From: Eleusine coracana subsp. coracana
Taxonomy: Eukaryota > Streptophyta > Magnoliopsida > Poales > Poaceae
Direction of reading: 5' to 3'
DNA: 64,000 nt
Assembly (NCBI GenBank): GCA_032690845.1
Contig: CM064434.1
Span: 32,084,413 to 32,148,412, forward strand
The first letter of the stretch is position 1. Each line of letters begins with the position of its first letter. The notes beneath the pieces are model-generated. The model did not search any database, had not been told where the DNA came from, and saw only the letters and a program-made list of their open reading frames with translations. A program made the translations under genes and the position numbers. Of the stretch, positions 1 through 9,514 are shown piece after piece.

Positions 1-648
1 TCCCCACAGGCTGTGTGGTAGGCGGCAGGTGGTGACAGACCTGTCCATCCATTTAGTATTCCACCACGTTCGGGAAGTCTCAAGCAGGGTTGTCTAGCGG
101 GAACGTGCCCACTAGTGTATGAGGTTAGTTACCGATCCTTTTAGTGGATCGTTGTCGTGACCCAAAGTAAACTTATTGGTGAAAGATTCGAGGCTGTACC
201 ATGAATTTGGTGTAAGCACTCAATCCGAGTAACTAGGAATTTTGACACTCGACTTAGATAAAATAGGAAGATATAATCTTAGGAATTCTAAACTTAGACT
301 CGCTGTCCTCCCGGCTAGCTTAAACGATCTCTTTATTTATCTTAGTGTGGATTTCTCCTGTTTCACTACCCCAACTATCATTATCGAACATCCTTACCCC
401 CATCTTTGGTCAGTTGGTATAATTCTTATAGCTATATCTTTGTTAAACCAAGATACTCTTATGCCTAGCTTCCCTGTGGAAAATAAATACGATACCTTGG
501 TATACTCCCGGGTGAAATGCTACAATTGATGTTCCGTACGCTTGCGGATTAATTCATATTTTTCTAAAAGCATAACAAACATCAAATCATTTCTGGCATC
601 GTACCAGGGATACTGATATTCTTGATGCGACATTAAGAAATGCCAACA
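1..648 (+). repeat. 5' LTR of element A (3'-terminal part only)
   Basis: This matches 15217-15862 nearly base for base, with roughly 6% differences by eye, so it is the last third of a 5' LTR whose start lies before the window. It ends in CCAACA at 648, eight bases before the PBS. It contains the palindrome GACAG-AC-CTGTC at 34-45 and the block around 505-555 (GTGAAATGCTACA...CTTGCGGATT) that recurs in every Athila-like LTR here. At 594-610 lies a decayed second PBS-like sequence. Confidence 0.9.
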
Positions 649-656
649 AGCATTTC

Positions 657-674
657 TGGCGCCGTTGCCAGGGA
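657..674 (+). other. Primer binding site of element A (tRNA-Asp type)
   Basis: TGGCGCCGTTGCCAGGGA differs by one base from the complement of the plant tRNA-Asp 3' end, which the Athila lineage uses as primer (family knowledge). It starts eight bases after the LTR end; elements B, E and F keep the same gap. Confidence 0.85.
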
Positions 675-788
675 AGTAATAGGCTAAGATATCAGAATTT
701 TAACATTGATATTTCTCTTAAGAGGTTACCGCATTCCTTAGTGGGCTTACCCCTGTTATGTTTATTTGTGGTGTAAACAGGATGCTTT

Positions 789-1928
789 ATGACTGGTTTT
801 GACCTACCAGACAACTACCACAACGATCTAGAGGCTTTGTTGAGGAGAGTGCGTCAAAGACTCACCCCTCCTTGGCCCGTGCTTGCTCTTGCAGCACCTC
901 CGATCACTCAAGCTCAGCTGCAAGTCCCATCTCCGTCCACTCAACCAATCATGGCTGAAAAGACGATCCGTGACTACTCCGCCCCGTCTGCAGACAACAT
1001 CTGCACCAGTCCGAACCCGAACATGGGGAATGAAAGCTATGAGCTGAAACCGGCCATAATCAACATGGTTCTGGTCAGTCCTTTCTGTGGCAAGGCATCG
1101 GAAGACGCAAACACTCACCTCCAATAGTTTTTGGCAGTGTGTAGCACTTTCACTATGAGGGATGTGACCCTTGAGGCCATTCGCCTTCGCCTATTCCCGT
1201 TTTCACTCTTGGGGAAGGCGAAGCAGTGGTTCTATAGCAATCAAGAAGAGCTCACCACATGGGACAAGTGCTCCAACGTCTTCCTTGCCAAGTTCTTCCC
1301 ACTAGGCAAAACCAATGCCCTGCGGAACAAGATTTCAAGTTTTCAACAGCTAACTGACGAGAGCATTCCTGAGGCATGGGAACGTTTCCAAGAATACACT
1401 CTGGCATGCCTACATCACGGAATGCAAGATTGGTTGCTGATCCAAAGCTTTTACCATGGGCTCAACCGCCCCGCTCGTGAGCACTTAGATGTAGTCGCTA
1501 GAGGTTCCTTCTTCTCTCTGAAGGTCAAAGAAGCTCAAACTCTCATAGAAAAGATGGTCGCCAATTATAGTGGCTACGATGAGAGACAGAACCAGCCGCA
1601 ACCCAAGATGAGGGAAGTCCACCAAGTTGATGTCTGTGGAAACCTTGGACACATGGGAAGCCACTGCCCAGAGACTCAAGAAGAAGAAGTGAACTACCTC
1701 AACAACACCACCACCAACAACAACGGGTTTAGGCCCCGTACGAACAACTTCGGATGGGAGTCCAAGCCAAACCTCTCCTTCGACAAGAACATGGGTAAAT
1801 CTGGAAACTCTACTCATAATGATCCCTCCTTCCATAATCTTGGTCTAGGACAATCTAAAATCAATGAAAGTATTAGTAGGAAATTTATTGCTACTGATAA
1901 AGTCCTATAAAGCATAGATTCCCGTATG
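789..1928 (+). pseudogene. Athila-type gag, 5' part, element A (broken)
   Basis: The reading starts at ATG 789 (MTGFDLP), as in elements B and E. Gag coats the RNA and forms the particle. The retrotransposon gag core is clear (LFPFSLLGKAKQWFY, then FFPLGKTNALRNKISSFQQ), followed by an Asn/Thr-rich linker. A stop at 1125-1127 replaces a Gln codon conserved in E. An in-frame loss of about 30 codons next to the zinc knuckle removes its first Cys, leaving CGNLGHMGSHC. The frame meets another stop near 1908 and is cut at 1928 by insertion H. Not functional. Confidence 0.85.
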
Positions 1929-2040
1929 GTCAGAGGTCAGATCTACCAGTACCCGATTTAGCTGAACTCAGTTAACAATCGGCGTTAGCACTAAGGGATA
2001 TTTCCCAGGCCTGGGGATGTGATCCGGATGGTCGGACCGA

Positions 2041-4186
2041 TCAAAAGTAATTGGGACCTCTGACCATCATAGATACTGAGGTACCGCTGGTGAGACCGAG
2101 CGGACCTCTCTGTAGAGGATCTGCCATAAACCGACCACAGATGTAATTGACCTCGTGTTCAGGGTCTTGGAAGTCCTCCTTATCCTCGTCTTGGTTATCC
2201 TTATCTGACTCCTTCCTGCCACCCTTGGGGATCCAGGGACGTTCTTTGCAGACCTTCAAGGCATGATAGGCGAAGTTTTTCAGCTTGAAGCATTCCTTGG
2301 CTTTGTGGGCTCCATCATGTAGCAGGCAAGGGCCATCGAGCATCTTGCCGAAGTCATCCTGAGTGACTGGTTTCCTCCTGGTCGGGCGCTTGGTGTTGGC
2401 CACCGTTCGGTCTTGCTTGCGCTTCATATCATCGTCCTTGCTGTAATCGGACGGACCCGACTAGTTCCTTCGGGTCGCCTCCTTGTACTGTCGAACTTGG
2501 AATAGAGCCAAATTGCCAGCAGCATATTTATCGGCCATAGTGAACAGTTCTTTGGCTGACAGTCCGCCGGAAGCATCCAACCTCCCAATCTTCTTTATTA
2601 GATCATCATCGCGGAGTCCTCCTTGGAAAGCGGCGACAACTTGAGCATCCGAGATGTTAGGGATGGTATTTTTCACTCAGCAGAAGCGTTGGATGTACTC
2701 TCAAAGTGGCTCCCGGTCCCGCTGCTTGATCTGGCAGAGTTCCCAATGATTCCCTGGCCTGTCGAAGGTGGCTTGAAAGTTGGCCACGAACTGCCGATAG
2801 AGATCTGCCTAGGAGCTGATAGTGTTGTCGGGCAGATTAGTGAGCCAGGTTCTTGCCGCTGGGGCTAGGCAAACATGCAAGTAGTTGGCCATGACAAAAC
2901 CGACCGTCTAGCTGACGGTTCGAATCTCCCAAGTAAAGGCTCGGATGCTAGCCTCCTCGTCATAATCGTTGGTGGTCGGGGTCCATTCTCGTTCGCGGCC
3001 AGCTTCTTAGCGAGATCTATCATCGTGGCGGCCCTCGTCCCGTCGATCACAGTAATGATCGTCTCTGTGTGGCTGCCGCCTGTTGTCATGTTTGTAGTCA
3101 ACATAACCGCGCCGACGTCGTTCATTTTCGTACTCTCAGTGGGCTGTATCGTCGCGGCTCCTACTATCTGTTGTCCAGTCGGACCCGCGCATCACGTGGT
3201 GGTATGCCACTGTGCATGTCGGCGCTCGGATGCCGATCATGGTACTCTGCAATGGGCCTGCGCCTGGGGACAGTAGGCAGGGTTGCCTCCCAGTTGGAGC
3301 GCTGTCGGTCTCTTCTATCCTCCCTGGGTACCGAACTGGCGGCCCCAGAAACTGACTTATTCGGCGTTGATCGTGCCGCATGCATCTCTAGTACAGTCGC
3401 GGCCCTGATGTGTGCTTTTAATTGGTTGACCTAAGGTGTCAACTCTGGGGAGGCTTGGAGCAGGGGCTCTATTGTTTGCAGGAGGGTCGCCGCGGCCGTG
3501 ATGTTGTGCTGTGCAGTCTTGAAGACGTCTTTACCATCAAGTTTGAAGGTGAGGTCTCCCATATCTAGGTTTTGCATGACTCGGGGTCTATGCTGAGCGT
3601 CCGGTCTACGAAGCGGAGGAGTGGTGGCATCTGGATCACCGTCTTCAAGGTCTATTTCATGTCAATCTACACGCGGCGCGGTACCGTGCGCGGCAGCATC
3701 CACCGATGTTTCGCCGTCGGCTTGCCCCTGGGCAGTAGGTGCCACCATGAATACCTCGTGGAAATCCGAGGAACAACTCTCTGAATCACTCGGCCCTTCA
3801 ATCAAGTCCAGGAGTGACTCGCTTTCAAGGCTGATTGCTGCAACGAATCTTGGTTCATCGAAAAATATTGGATCTTCGTCCGACTGATCCATGTGATGAG
3901 GCGGGAGATCAACCGAAGTGTAACCCGAGTCGACCAAGGTTGTCAATCGGGGCGTTGCGGGCAACGTTAGGTTGCCGCCCGAGAGGGTTTCCGCCTGGAA
4001 AGCTGTCACCGTGTTGTCGAGGCCAAGTGGGAATTGGTCGGTCGGATCGCTCTGATAGGCCGTGGCAGCGACCGAGCGGGCCATGCGTTCTTGCTTGACA
4101 AGGTTCTCGTGCTGATCGGCGATGAGGCTGACAACGCCAAAGCAGATCTTGTCTCCCGGGCAAAACTTGATGTCGATAAAAGCCAT
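2041..4186 (-). pseudogene. Tat-type gag remnant of element H
   Basis: The start is probably Met at 4186 (MAFIDIKF), 30 bases inside the PBS. The N-terminal part is acidic. The middle (about 2700-3660) is broken into several frames. A capsid-end segment (2461-2676, SAKELFTMADKYAAGN) and a knuckle-like stretch (2041-2427, CLLHDGAHKAKECF) remain readable. The order matches the gag of element C (SGLCPWHPKGNHKAKDC), so both are the same Tat group, though only distantly alike at the N terminus. Non-coding today. Confidence 0.7.
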
Positions 4187-4235
4187 CGATTTCGATGAAG
4201 CTACACTCAACGCGGCCCCTACGTGGCGCGCCAAC

Positions 4236-4652
4236 TGTTGAGATATATTCTCGATAGTAGATCGAGGTATGCGTATGAGTATGAAAGATCGATGGATACA
4301 GGCCACAAGGTTTATACAGGTTTGGCCTCCCGAAGGATAATAACCCTATGTCCTGTTTGGTGTTTCTGTATTGCTAGGGTTCACACTGGAATTAGGGTTC
4401 CAATACGAGTTTGTCTCTTGCCGAAGGCCCCGTGCCCTCCTTATATATCCGAAGGGCAGGGATTTACATGGTAATCTTTTAGTCGGTTACAACAGATTCT
4501 ATCTATCCAACATATCTGCTAACCTAACTTGCTGCTTACTCAAACAAGTATCTAAGTAAATATTTTCTGGGCCGAATACACCATACCCAAGCCCCCGGCC
4601 CACTCGACCAGTTAGCCGAGTGGTAAAGTATCCCGGGTATATATGTCCCACA
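4236..4652 (-). repeat. 5' LTR of element H
   Basis: 417 bp, reading on the minus strand from TGTGGGACATATATAC to CTCAACA. It has a TATATAAGG box at about 4438-4447, like the LTRs of C, and is similar to them in length and ends. Confidence 0.8.
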
Positions 4653-5831
4653 AGCCATAAAAAAATGCTAGAGACACAAATTGCTCAGCTGGCCGCTTAT
4701 GTTGTTTAGCCTAACTTGGGAAAGCTCCCCGGTCAGCCGGAAGCTAGCCCCAAAAGAAAATGTTAATGTGGTCACAACTAGAGGCGGAAAATCTACACAG
4801 GATCCGCCAAATCCTAACAATGCTGGGAAGACCAGGGAAACCGATGAAGAGTCAGAAGGGGAGGAAGAAATTGAAGTTGAGGAGGCAAAAGCACCCCTCA
4901 AGAAAGCACCGCACGAGTTCTATGATACCCCGCTGTTGCCATTTCCCCCTCAACAGAGGAAGCCGACGGTGGACAAATAATTCGGGAAGTTTGTCGAGGT
5001 AATAAAAAAATTATATGTCAACATACCACTACTTGATGCTATGCAGGTTCCTACATACTCCAAGTACCTAAAGGAAATCCTCAACAACAAACGGCCAATG
5101 CCATCCACGAAGGTCATCAAATTGACGGAGGAATGCAGCGCTGCTATCTTGAACTCTCTTCTAGAAAAGAAGTGAGATCCGGGATGTCCAACCATCCCTT
5201 GTTCCATCGGGTTGCAGAAATTCAACAATGCCCTTTGTGACTTGGGGGCGAGCGTGAGCGTCATGCCAAAGGTAGTGTATGACAAACTCGATGTCAATTC
5301 ATTATCCCCTACAGCAATGTGCTTGCAGCTCGCCGACCAATCAGTCCGCTACACGGCGGGCATTGCGGAGGATGTACCCGTAAGGATAAGGAACTCTCTT
5401 GTGCCCGTCGACTTTGTGGTACTAGATATGGAGGCCGATGCAAAGACACCCCTTATACTAGGAAGGTCGTTCCTTAGCACTGCAAATGCCAACATTGATG
5501 TTGGGGCTGGAGAAATCCACCTTAAAATGGGCATGACGAAAAGTTCGCCTTCAAGCCCCGAACGGAACAATGCAATCAGGTACGCATCTTTTATGGCAAA
5601 AATCCTAGCACGGTGCAGAAAATTGAGGTGTATCCAATCCCACCAAAAATGGGTGCACCGGCGGTTAAAGTTCAAAGCATACCACCGCCGCCCAAGAAGA
5701 AGAATGAGCCACAAAAAATGAAGAAAAAGGTCATCGCCAAGCCAAAGTAAATCAAACAAGTATGGCGGAAGAAAGAAGTTGCACCGATCGTGGAAAATTC
5801 TCCATCCACGACGGGCACCATGCAAAATTGA
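4653..5831 (+). pseudogene. Athila-type gag-protease, 3' part, element A (broken)
   Basis: Host reading resumes at about 4665 (MLETQIAQLAA). A charged linker leads to the retropepsin-like domain: CDLGASVSVMP at about 5236-5268 (DLGAS in the place of D-T/S-G-A, usual for this lineage), then PLILGRSFLST at 5452-5484. The protease would cut the Gag polyprotein. Stops at about 4708, 4978 and 5173 break the frame. After the protease there is no reverse transcriptase. The protein ends in a Lys/Pro-rich tail with QVWRKKEVAPIVENSPS, a tail shared with B and E; stop 5829-5831. Confidence 0.85.
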
Positions 5832-6945
5832 GCGCGGAGAATGTCTTGTTCGAGACATAAAATTCGAACCCTCATCGGAAGGTAACCGATATTTATCCCC
5901 CTTCATAGCATTAGATTAGGTTGATTTTATTCCTCTTTCTTTAACCATTAAACTAGGATTTAAAAAAATTAAAATTTGAAAATTTTTGGTAATGTTTCGG
6001 CCAAGTCTCTTGCCTGGAGGTCGTTTTCGAGTCAAAATGACCATCCAGGGTGCTGATTTAGAGCTGTAACCCAGCCTGAAATAACCCAGATTTCAGCATC
6101 CGGGAGGTCATTTTTTATGAAAAACGACCCCCGGCTGGGTCATTTCTACCGCCCGGCAAGCCATGCCGCCCGGCACATTTTTCTTCGGATTCATCGCACT
6201 TTTAGTGTAGAAATGATGGCCATGAGTGGTGAAGGTGTGGCCATCCTTAACTTGAAGAAAAATGCTCATCAAAAGCCCCACCATGAGTGAAAGTGAATGA
6301 ATGAGAGCCACCCATGTCACCTCACTCTTTAACCACTCACATTCACCTACCATCCTACTCACCTAGGCATCATGGGTGGCAGCACACTCATTGCAAACAT
6401 ACAACTTTGGCCATCCCATCACTCTATCCTTGCTCCCTACACTCTTAGCAAATTTCAGGACAAATTGAGCAAGTGGATCACCTGGCACTTGGACCTAACC
6501 TTCTCCCATCACCACTAGAGCAATAATTGAGCAAATAGAGGGAAATGACCTGCTGGCCGGCATGGGCTGCTGCCCGGCGTGTCCTACCGCCCGGCATAAA
6601 AATTTCTCCCCCAATACTCCTCTTGAGCTTATAAATAGAGGGCACACTCTCCTTTGCTTCTCCACCCAAAGCATTCGGCGAAAAACTTCGTCTCTCCCTC
6701 ACAAACTCTTTCTCTTTGCACTTCTTTTCTCACTCAACTAGTTAGTGCACTTTGTACTTAGCAATAAAAGTGTGCTACACTGAAACCAACTAGAGATAAT
6801 TTGTTGTCACCCTCGCACGTTCGAACAACTAACACTTGGACTACTAACCGAACGACTAACCACTGACCATTATCATCATTTTGTCCTTCGGGTATTCTGT
6901 CCAAGTAACCCTTTTGCAGGAATAGCAAATATTTGGAGAGGCATC
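5832..6945 (+). promoter_or_regulatory. Non-coding spacer with internal promoter-like region, element A
   Basis: No ORF is supported. From about 6100 to 6600 it carries repeated GCCGCCCGGCA units like those of A's own U3. The 14-mer CATGCCGCCCGGCA occurs at 6162-6175 and again in the LTR at 14622-14635. Then come a TATA box (6630-6638) and a pyrimidine-rich leader. A possible 3' splice site (CCCTTTTGCAG, ending at 6919) lies 27 bases before the ORF1 ATG. Confidence 0.55.
6630..6638 (+). promoter_or_regulatory. Internal TATA box before ORF1 of element A
   Basis: TATAAATAGAGGG at 6630-6642 is identical over 13 bases to the LTR promoter box at 14747-14759. It lies about 310 bp before the ORF1 ATG. 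Confidence 0.55.
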
Positions 6946-8441
6946 TATGCCAAGTTCAGCAATAGCAGCAGCTAAAGCCGTGGGAGGCGCACACCAAGTG
7001 AGCGTTCGGAAGCAGAGCACTCCAGAGCTTCACATGGGCATACTCCGAGTTATCTCTCGGATTCAATGTCCATATCTGAAGCTCCAACAGAGAAAAGTGT
7101 GCAAAATGAAGAGTTTGACAAGTTCATGGAGAGTGAAGAAAATATGGTGTTCAATGATTACGACGAGCAAAGCAAGTTCACCGCCATTCGGGACCGGGAG
7201 TTCACATCCGTGCGCAAGTTCGACCACAACTTCCGCGAGCAAATCGGCGTCATCGCCAATTTCGAGTACGCACTCAACACGGTCGGATGGTATGATTTCT
7301 ACCAACTCGATGATTACGGTTCCAAATGGCTTACCATTGAATTCCTTTGCACCTTAAAAGTCCTCACCACTCCGTCAGACAAATTAGGCACTCTCTACAC
7401 ATTCCGTCTTTTTGGTGAAACCTATGAACGGTCTTTAAAACAAATTAGTACCTACCTTCGTTTTGACTGTAAGGCCGCTGTAGACATTAATAAACTTAAA
7501 GGTTTTACCCCTCAAGGACTATGGGCCAAGATAGGAAGTCCTGTCATAGGGTAGGAGCGCACTAGCGACATTCATAACCCTTCACTCCGTATAATTCACC
7601 GTTTCATCACTCACTACCTCACCCCTCGGGGCAATGTACGTTCAGTGAAAAGTTTGGACAAGGCCTATCTTTATGCTGTGATAAAGAAAATTAAAATGAA
7701 CCCCACTTTCTTTCTCATCAACCATTGGCTCACCCTAGCATTCAAGCGACATGGACCTATCACTTTCACATCTTTTGTCACTAGAATTGCTAGAAAGGTT
7801 GGCGCGCTCCATAGAGCTAGAACAGATCATCTCCCTAGTGCTTCTTTGCTAGGGAAAGATCACTTTTGGCAAGCCCACCTTTTAAAGGAAGAGAACAATA
7901 GGTTCTACATGCTTTATCGCAAGATACAGAGTTAGAATTGCCTAACCCCGAGCTCACCATCATTGGTAAAAAGAACTTTCTGTACAATTGGCAAGCTCCC
8001 GTGCAGCGTGCATGACATAGTGTTTCAGGGGATAGACCACGAGCAAGAGCTCCTCAAACGGGTGCTTCGGGAAGCTCTCAATACCATTGGGAGGAACCAC
8101 AGTACCCTGAATTTACTAGCTCGTCAACACACTACACCAGCTCATCCCATGAAGAGTTTGAACCATCCAATCCTTATGGGATGGGAAGTTACTATCAACC
8201 CCATGGAGGCATAGGGACTTCACGTTCTGCCCGATTCACATCATACAACTTTCCGGAGTTGGAAGTTGACATGCAATACTTGGCTGCAAACGAGACCAAC
8301 ATGCCAACCCAAGAAATACAAGCAGCCATAAGGGATAGGCAAGAATGGCAGCAACAAACATTAGAATAACTTCAGACAAACCTCTCCATGATGGATCAAC
8401 TGTTCGGCCACTTCAGCATCGACTATCAACCACAGCAATGA
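6946..8441 (+). pseudogene. Athila ORF1-like protein of element A (broken)
   Basis: It occupies the env position, after gag-pro and before the 3' noncoding region. Function is unknown; it resembles the Athila ORF-1 type of plant retrotransposon proteins. The ATG at 6946 (MPSSAI) is one frame off from the main body, which is readable from about 6990 and continuous from 7066. Landmarks shared with the intact copy in E are FDHNF, LTIEFLCTLK, FRLFGE, YLTPRGNVR, FFLINHWL and FVTRIARKVG. Stops or shifts occur at about 7554, 7935 and 8369; the final stop is at 8439-8441. Similarity to E is clear in protein but weak in DNA, suggesting past selection on the protein. Confidence 0.7.
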
Positions 8442-8473
8442 ATGTCATCCAAGCTTAAGTCTTGCAAAGACCT

Positions 8474-8487
8474 AAGCTTGGGGAGGT
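8474..8487 (+). other. Internal PPT-like tract after ORF1, element A
   Basis: AAGCTTGGGGAGGT, 32 bases after the ORF1 stop. The first 13 bases equal the real PPT at 13893-13905. Similar tracts follow ORF1 in E and F. Confidence 0.5.
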
Positions 8488-9347
8488 ACGTGAAGCAAGG
8501 TATGCCAATTGTCCCACCCTCTCTTCCTATTTTTTTAGTTAAGTTGTTTTATTTCCTTTATATATTATAAAAAAATCCAAAAAGATTTTCAGTTTCGATA
8601 AAGTTTAAGAAAACCCAAAAATATATTTTTTTGCTTTCAAAGAAAAACCATAAAATTTTGCATAACCAAAAAGAATAAAAATATTTCCCTTTTTAAATAA
8701 AATTTGAGAACTTAATCTCTACCTTGCCTATGGAAATGATGAATAGTTGCTCTATTAGCTCCCTGTGAGTCTCAAGTATACAACCTCTACTCTTCATTTT
8801 GGTGGGTAATGGTAGACCGGCATGATGAAAGGCTAGTCTCTCTATGTTTTAGTGGGTGCAAAATGGCTAATAAACACCAAGTCTAGTTGTTGGAATTCAC
8901 GATATAGCATGTTTGGATGAGTCTATGACCTCCTCATGATTAGAGTCCAATGACTTCTTTCAAAACCATGCTGCATTAAAAACCCCCCTACTTGGTGTAT
9001 GTCTTTCCTATGATAGAAAAATTCCTACCAGGGCCAGATATTAATTGTGAACCCAGTTTTATGCCATCCATGTATGCATTGAGTTTGGTTAGGATTTGAT
9101 CCTAATGAGGGACTTGCACTTTCAAAGCCAACCATTTTCCTTCGCGTTATCTTTGAGTTCTCAAACAATCATATTTGGTTACGTGGTTTCCACATTGGAT
9201 TCAAGCGTCCACTTCACCAAGCATGTTAGCCAAAAATCTCTCCTTTGCAAAAACCTTGAACCCACAAGAAAGATTTTGGGTCTCCCAAAATAAATGCTCA
9301 GAAAAAGTTTGCAAAAATATTTGAACCATTGAACTAGCTTCCCTACA

Positions 9348-9391
9348 CTATGAGAGCTGAAAAAAATGAGAAAAATTATCAGCTCTCATAG
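9348..9391 (+). other. Conserved stem-loop in the 3' noncoding region of A
   Basis: Two perfect 13-base arms (CTATGAGAGCTGA and TCAGCTCTCATAG) flank an A-rich loop. B has the same stem with one compensatory pair change, and E has a different but similarly placed stem, also with an A-rich loop in the sense strand. Confidence 0.55.
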
Positions 9392-9514
9392 ATGAACAAA
9401 TGTCAAGTTTCAAAGTTCATTCTTTGAGCAAAATAAAGGACCATCCTTTCTCTCTACCACAAAAATCCAATCTTTGTTAAAGATTTTTGCTATTGTGCTA
9501 GTCCACTCCTTCGT

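Larger units (their letters stand above)
1929..4652 (-). mobile_element. Truncated Tat-type gypsy element H inside A's gag
   Basis: On the minus strand this holds a complete 5' LTR (4236-4652), a PBS (about 4217-4235, TTGGCGCGCCACGTAGGGG) and gag as far as the zinc-knuckle region. It then stops abruptly at 1929; pol and the 3' LTR are missing. The LTR outer edge (CCCACA) is clean at 4652. No TSD can be matched. About 15 codons of A's gag that are present in B are missing at the junction, so later recombination removed the 3' part of H and some host sequence. Confidence 0.8.
8442..9514 (+). other. 3' noncoding region of element A (first part)
   Basis: AT-rich and without a supported ORF. It holds a PPT-like tract at 8474-8487 and a stem-loop at 9348-9391. 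The segment near 8730-8765 (GATGAATAGTTGCTCT) recurs in F (about 26001) and E (about 54985-55000), so it is old shared 3' sequence. It is interrupted at 9514 by a solo LTR and resumes at 13359. Confidence 0.6.
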
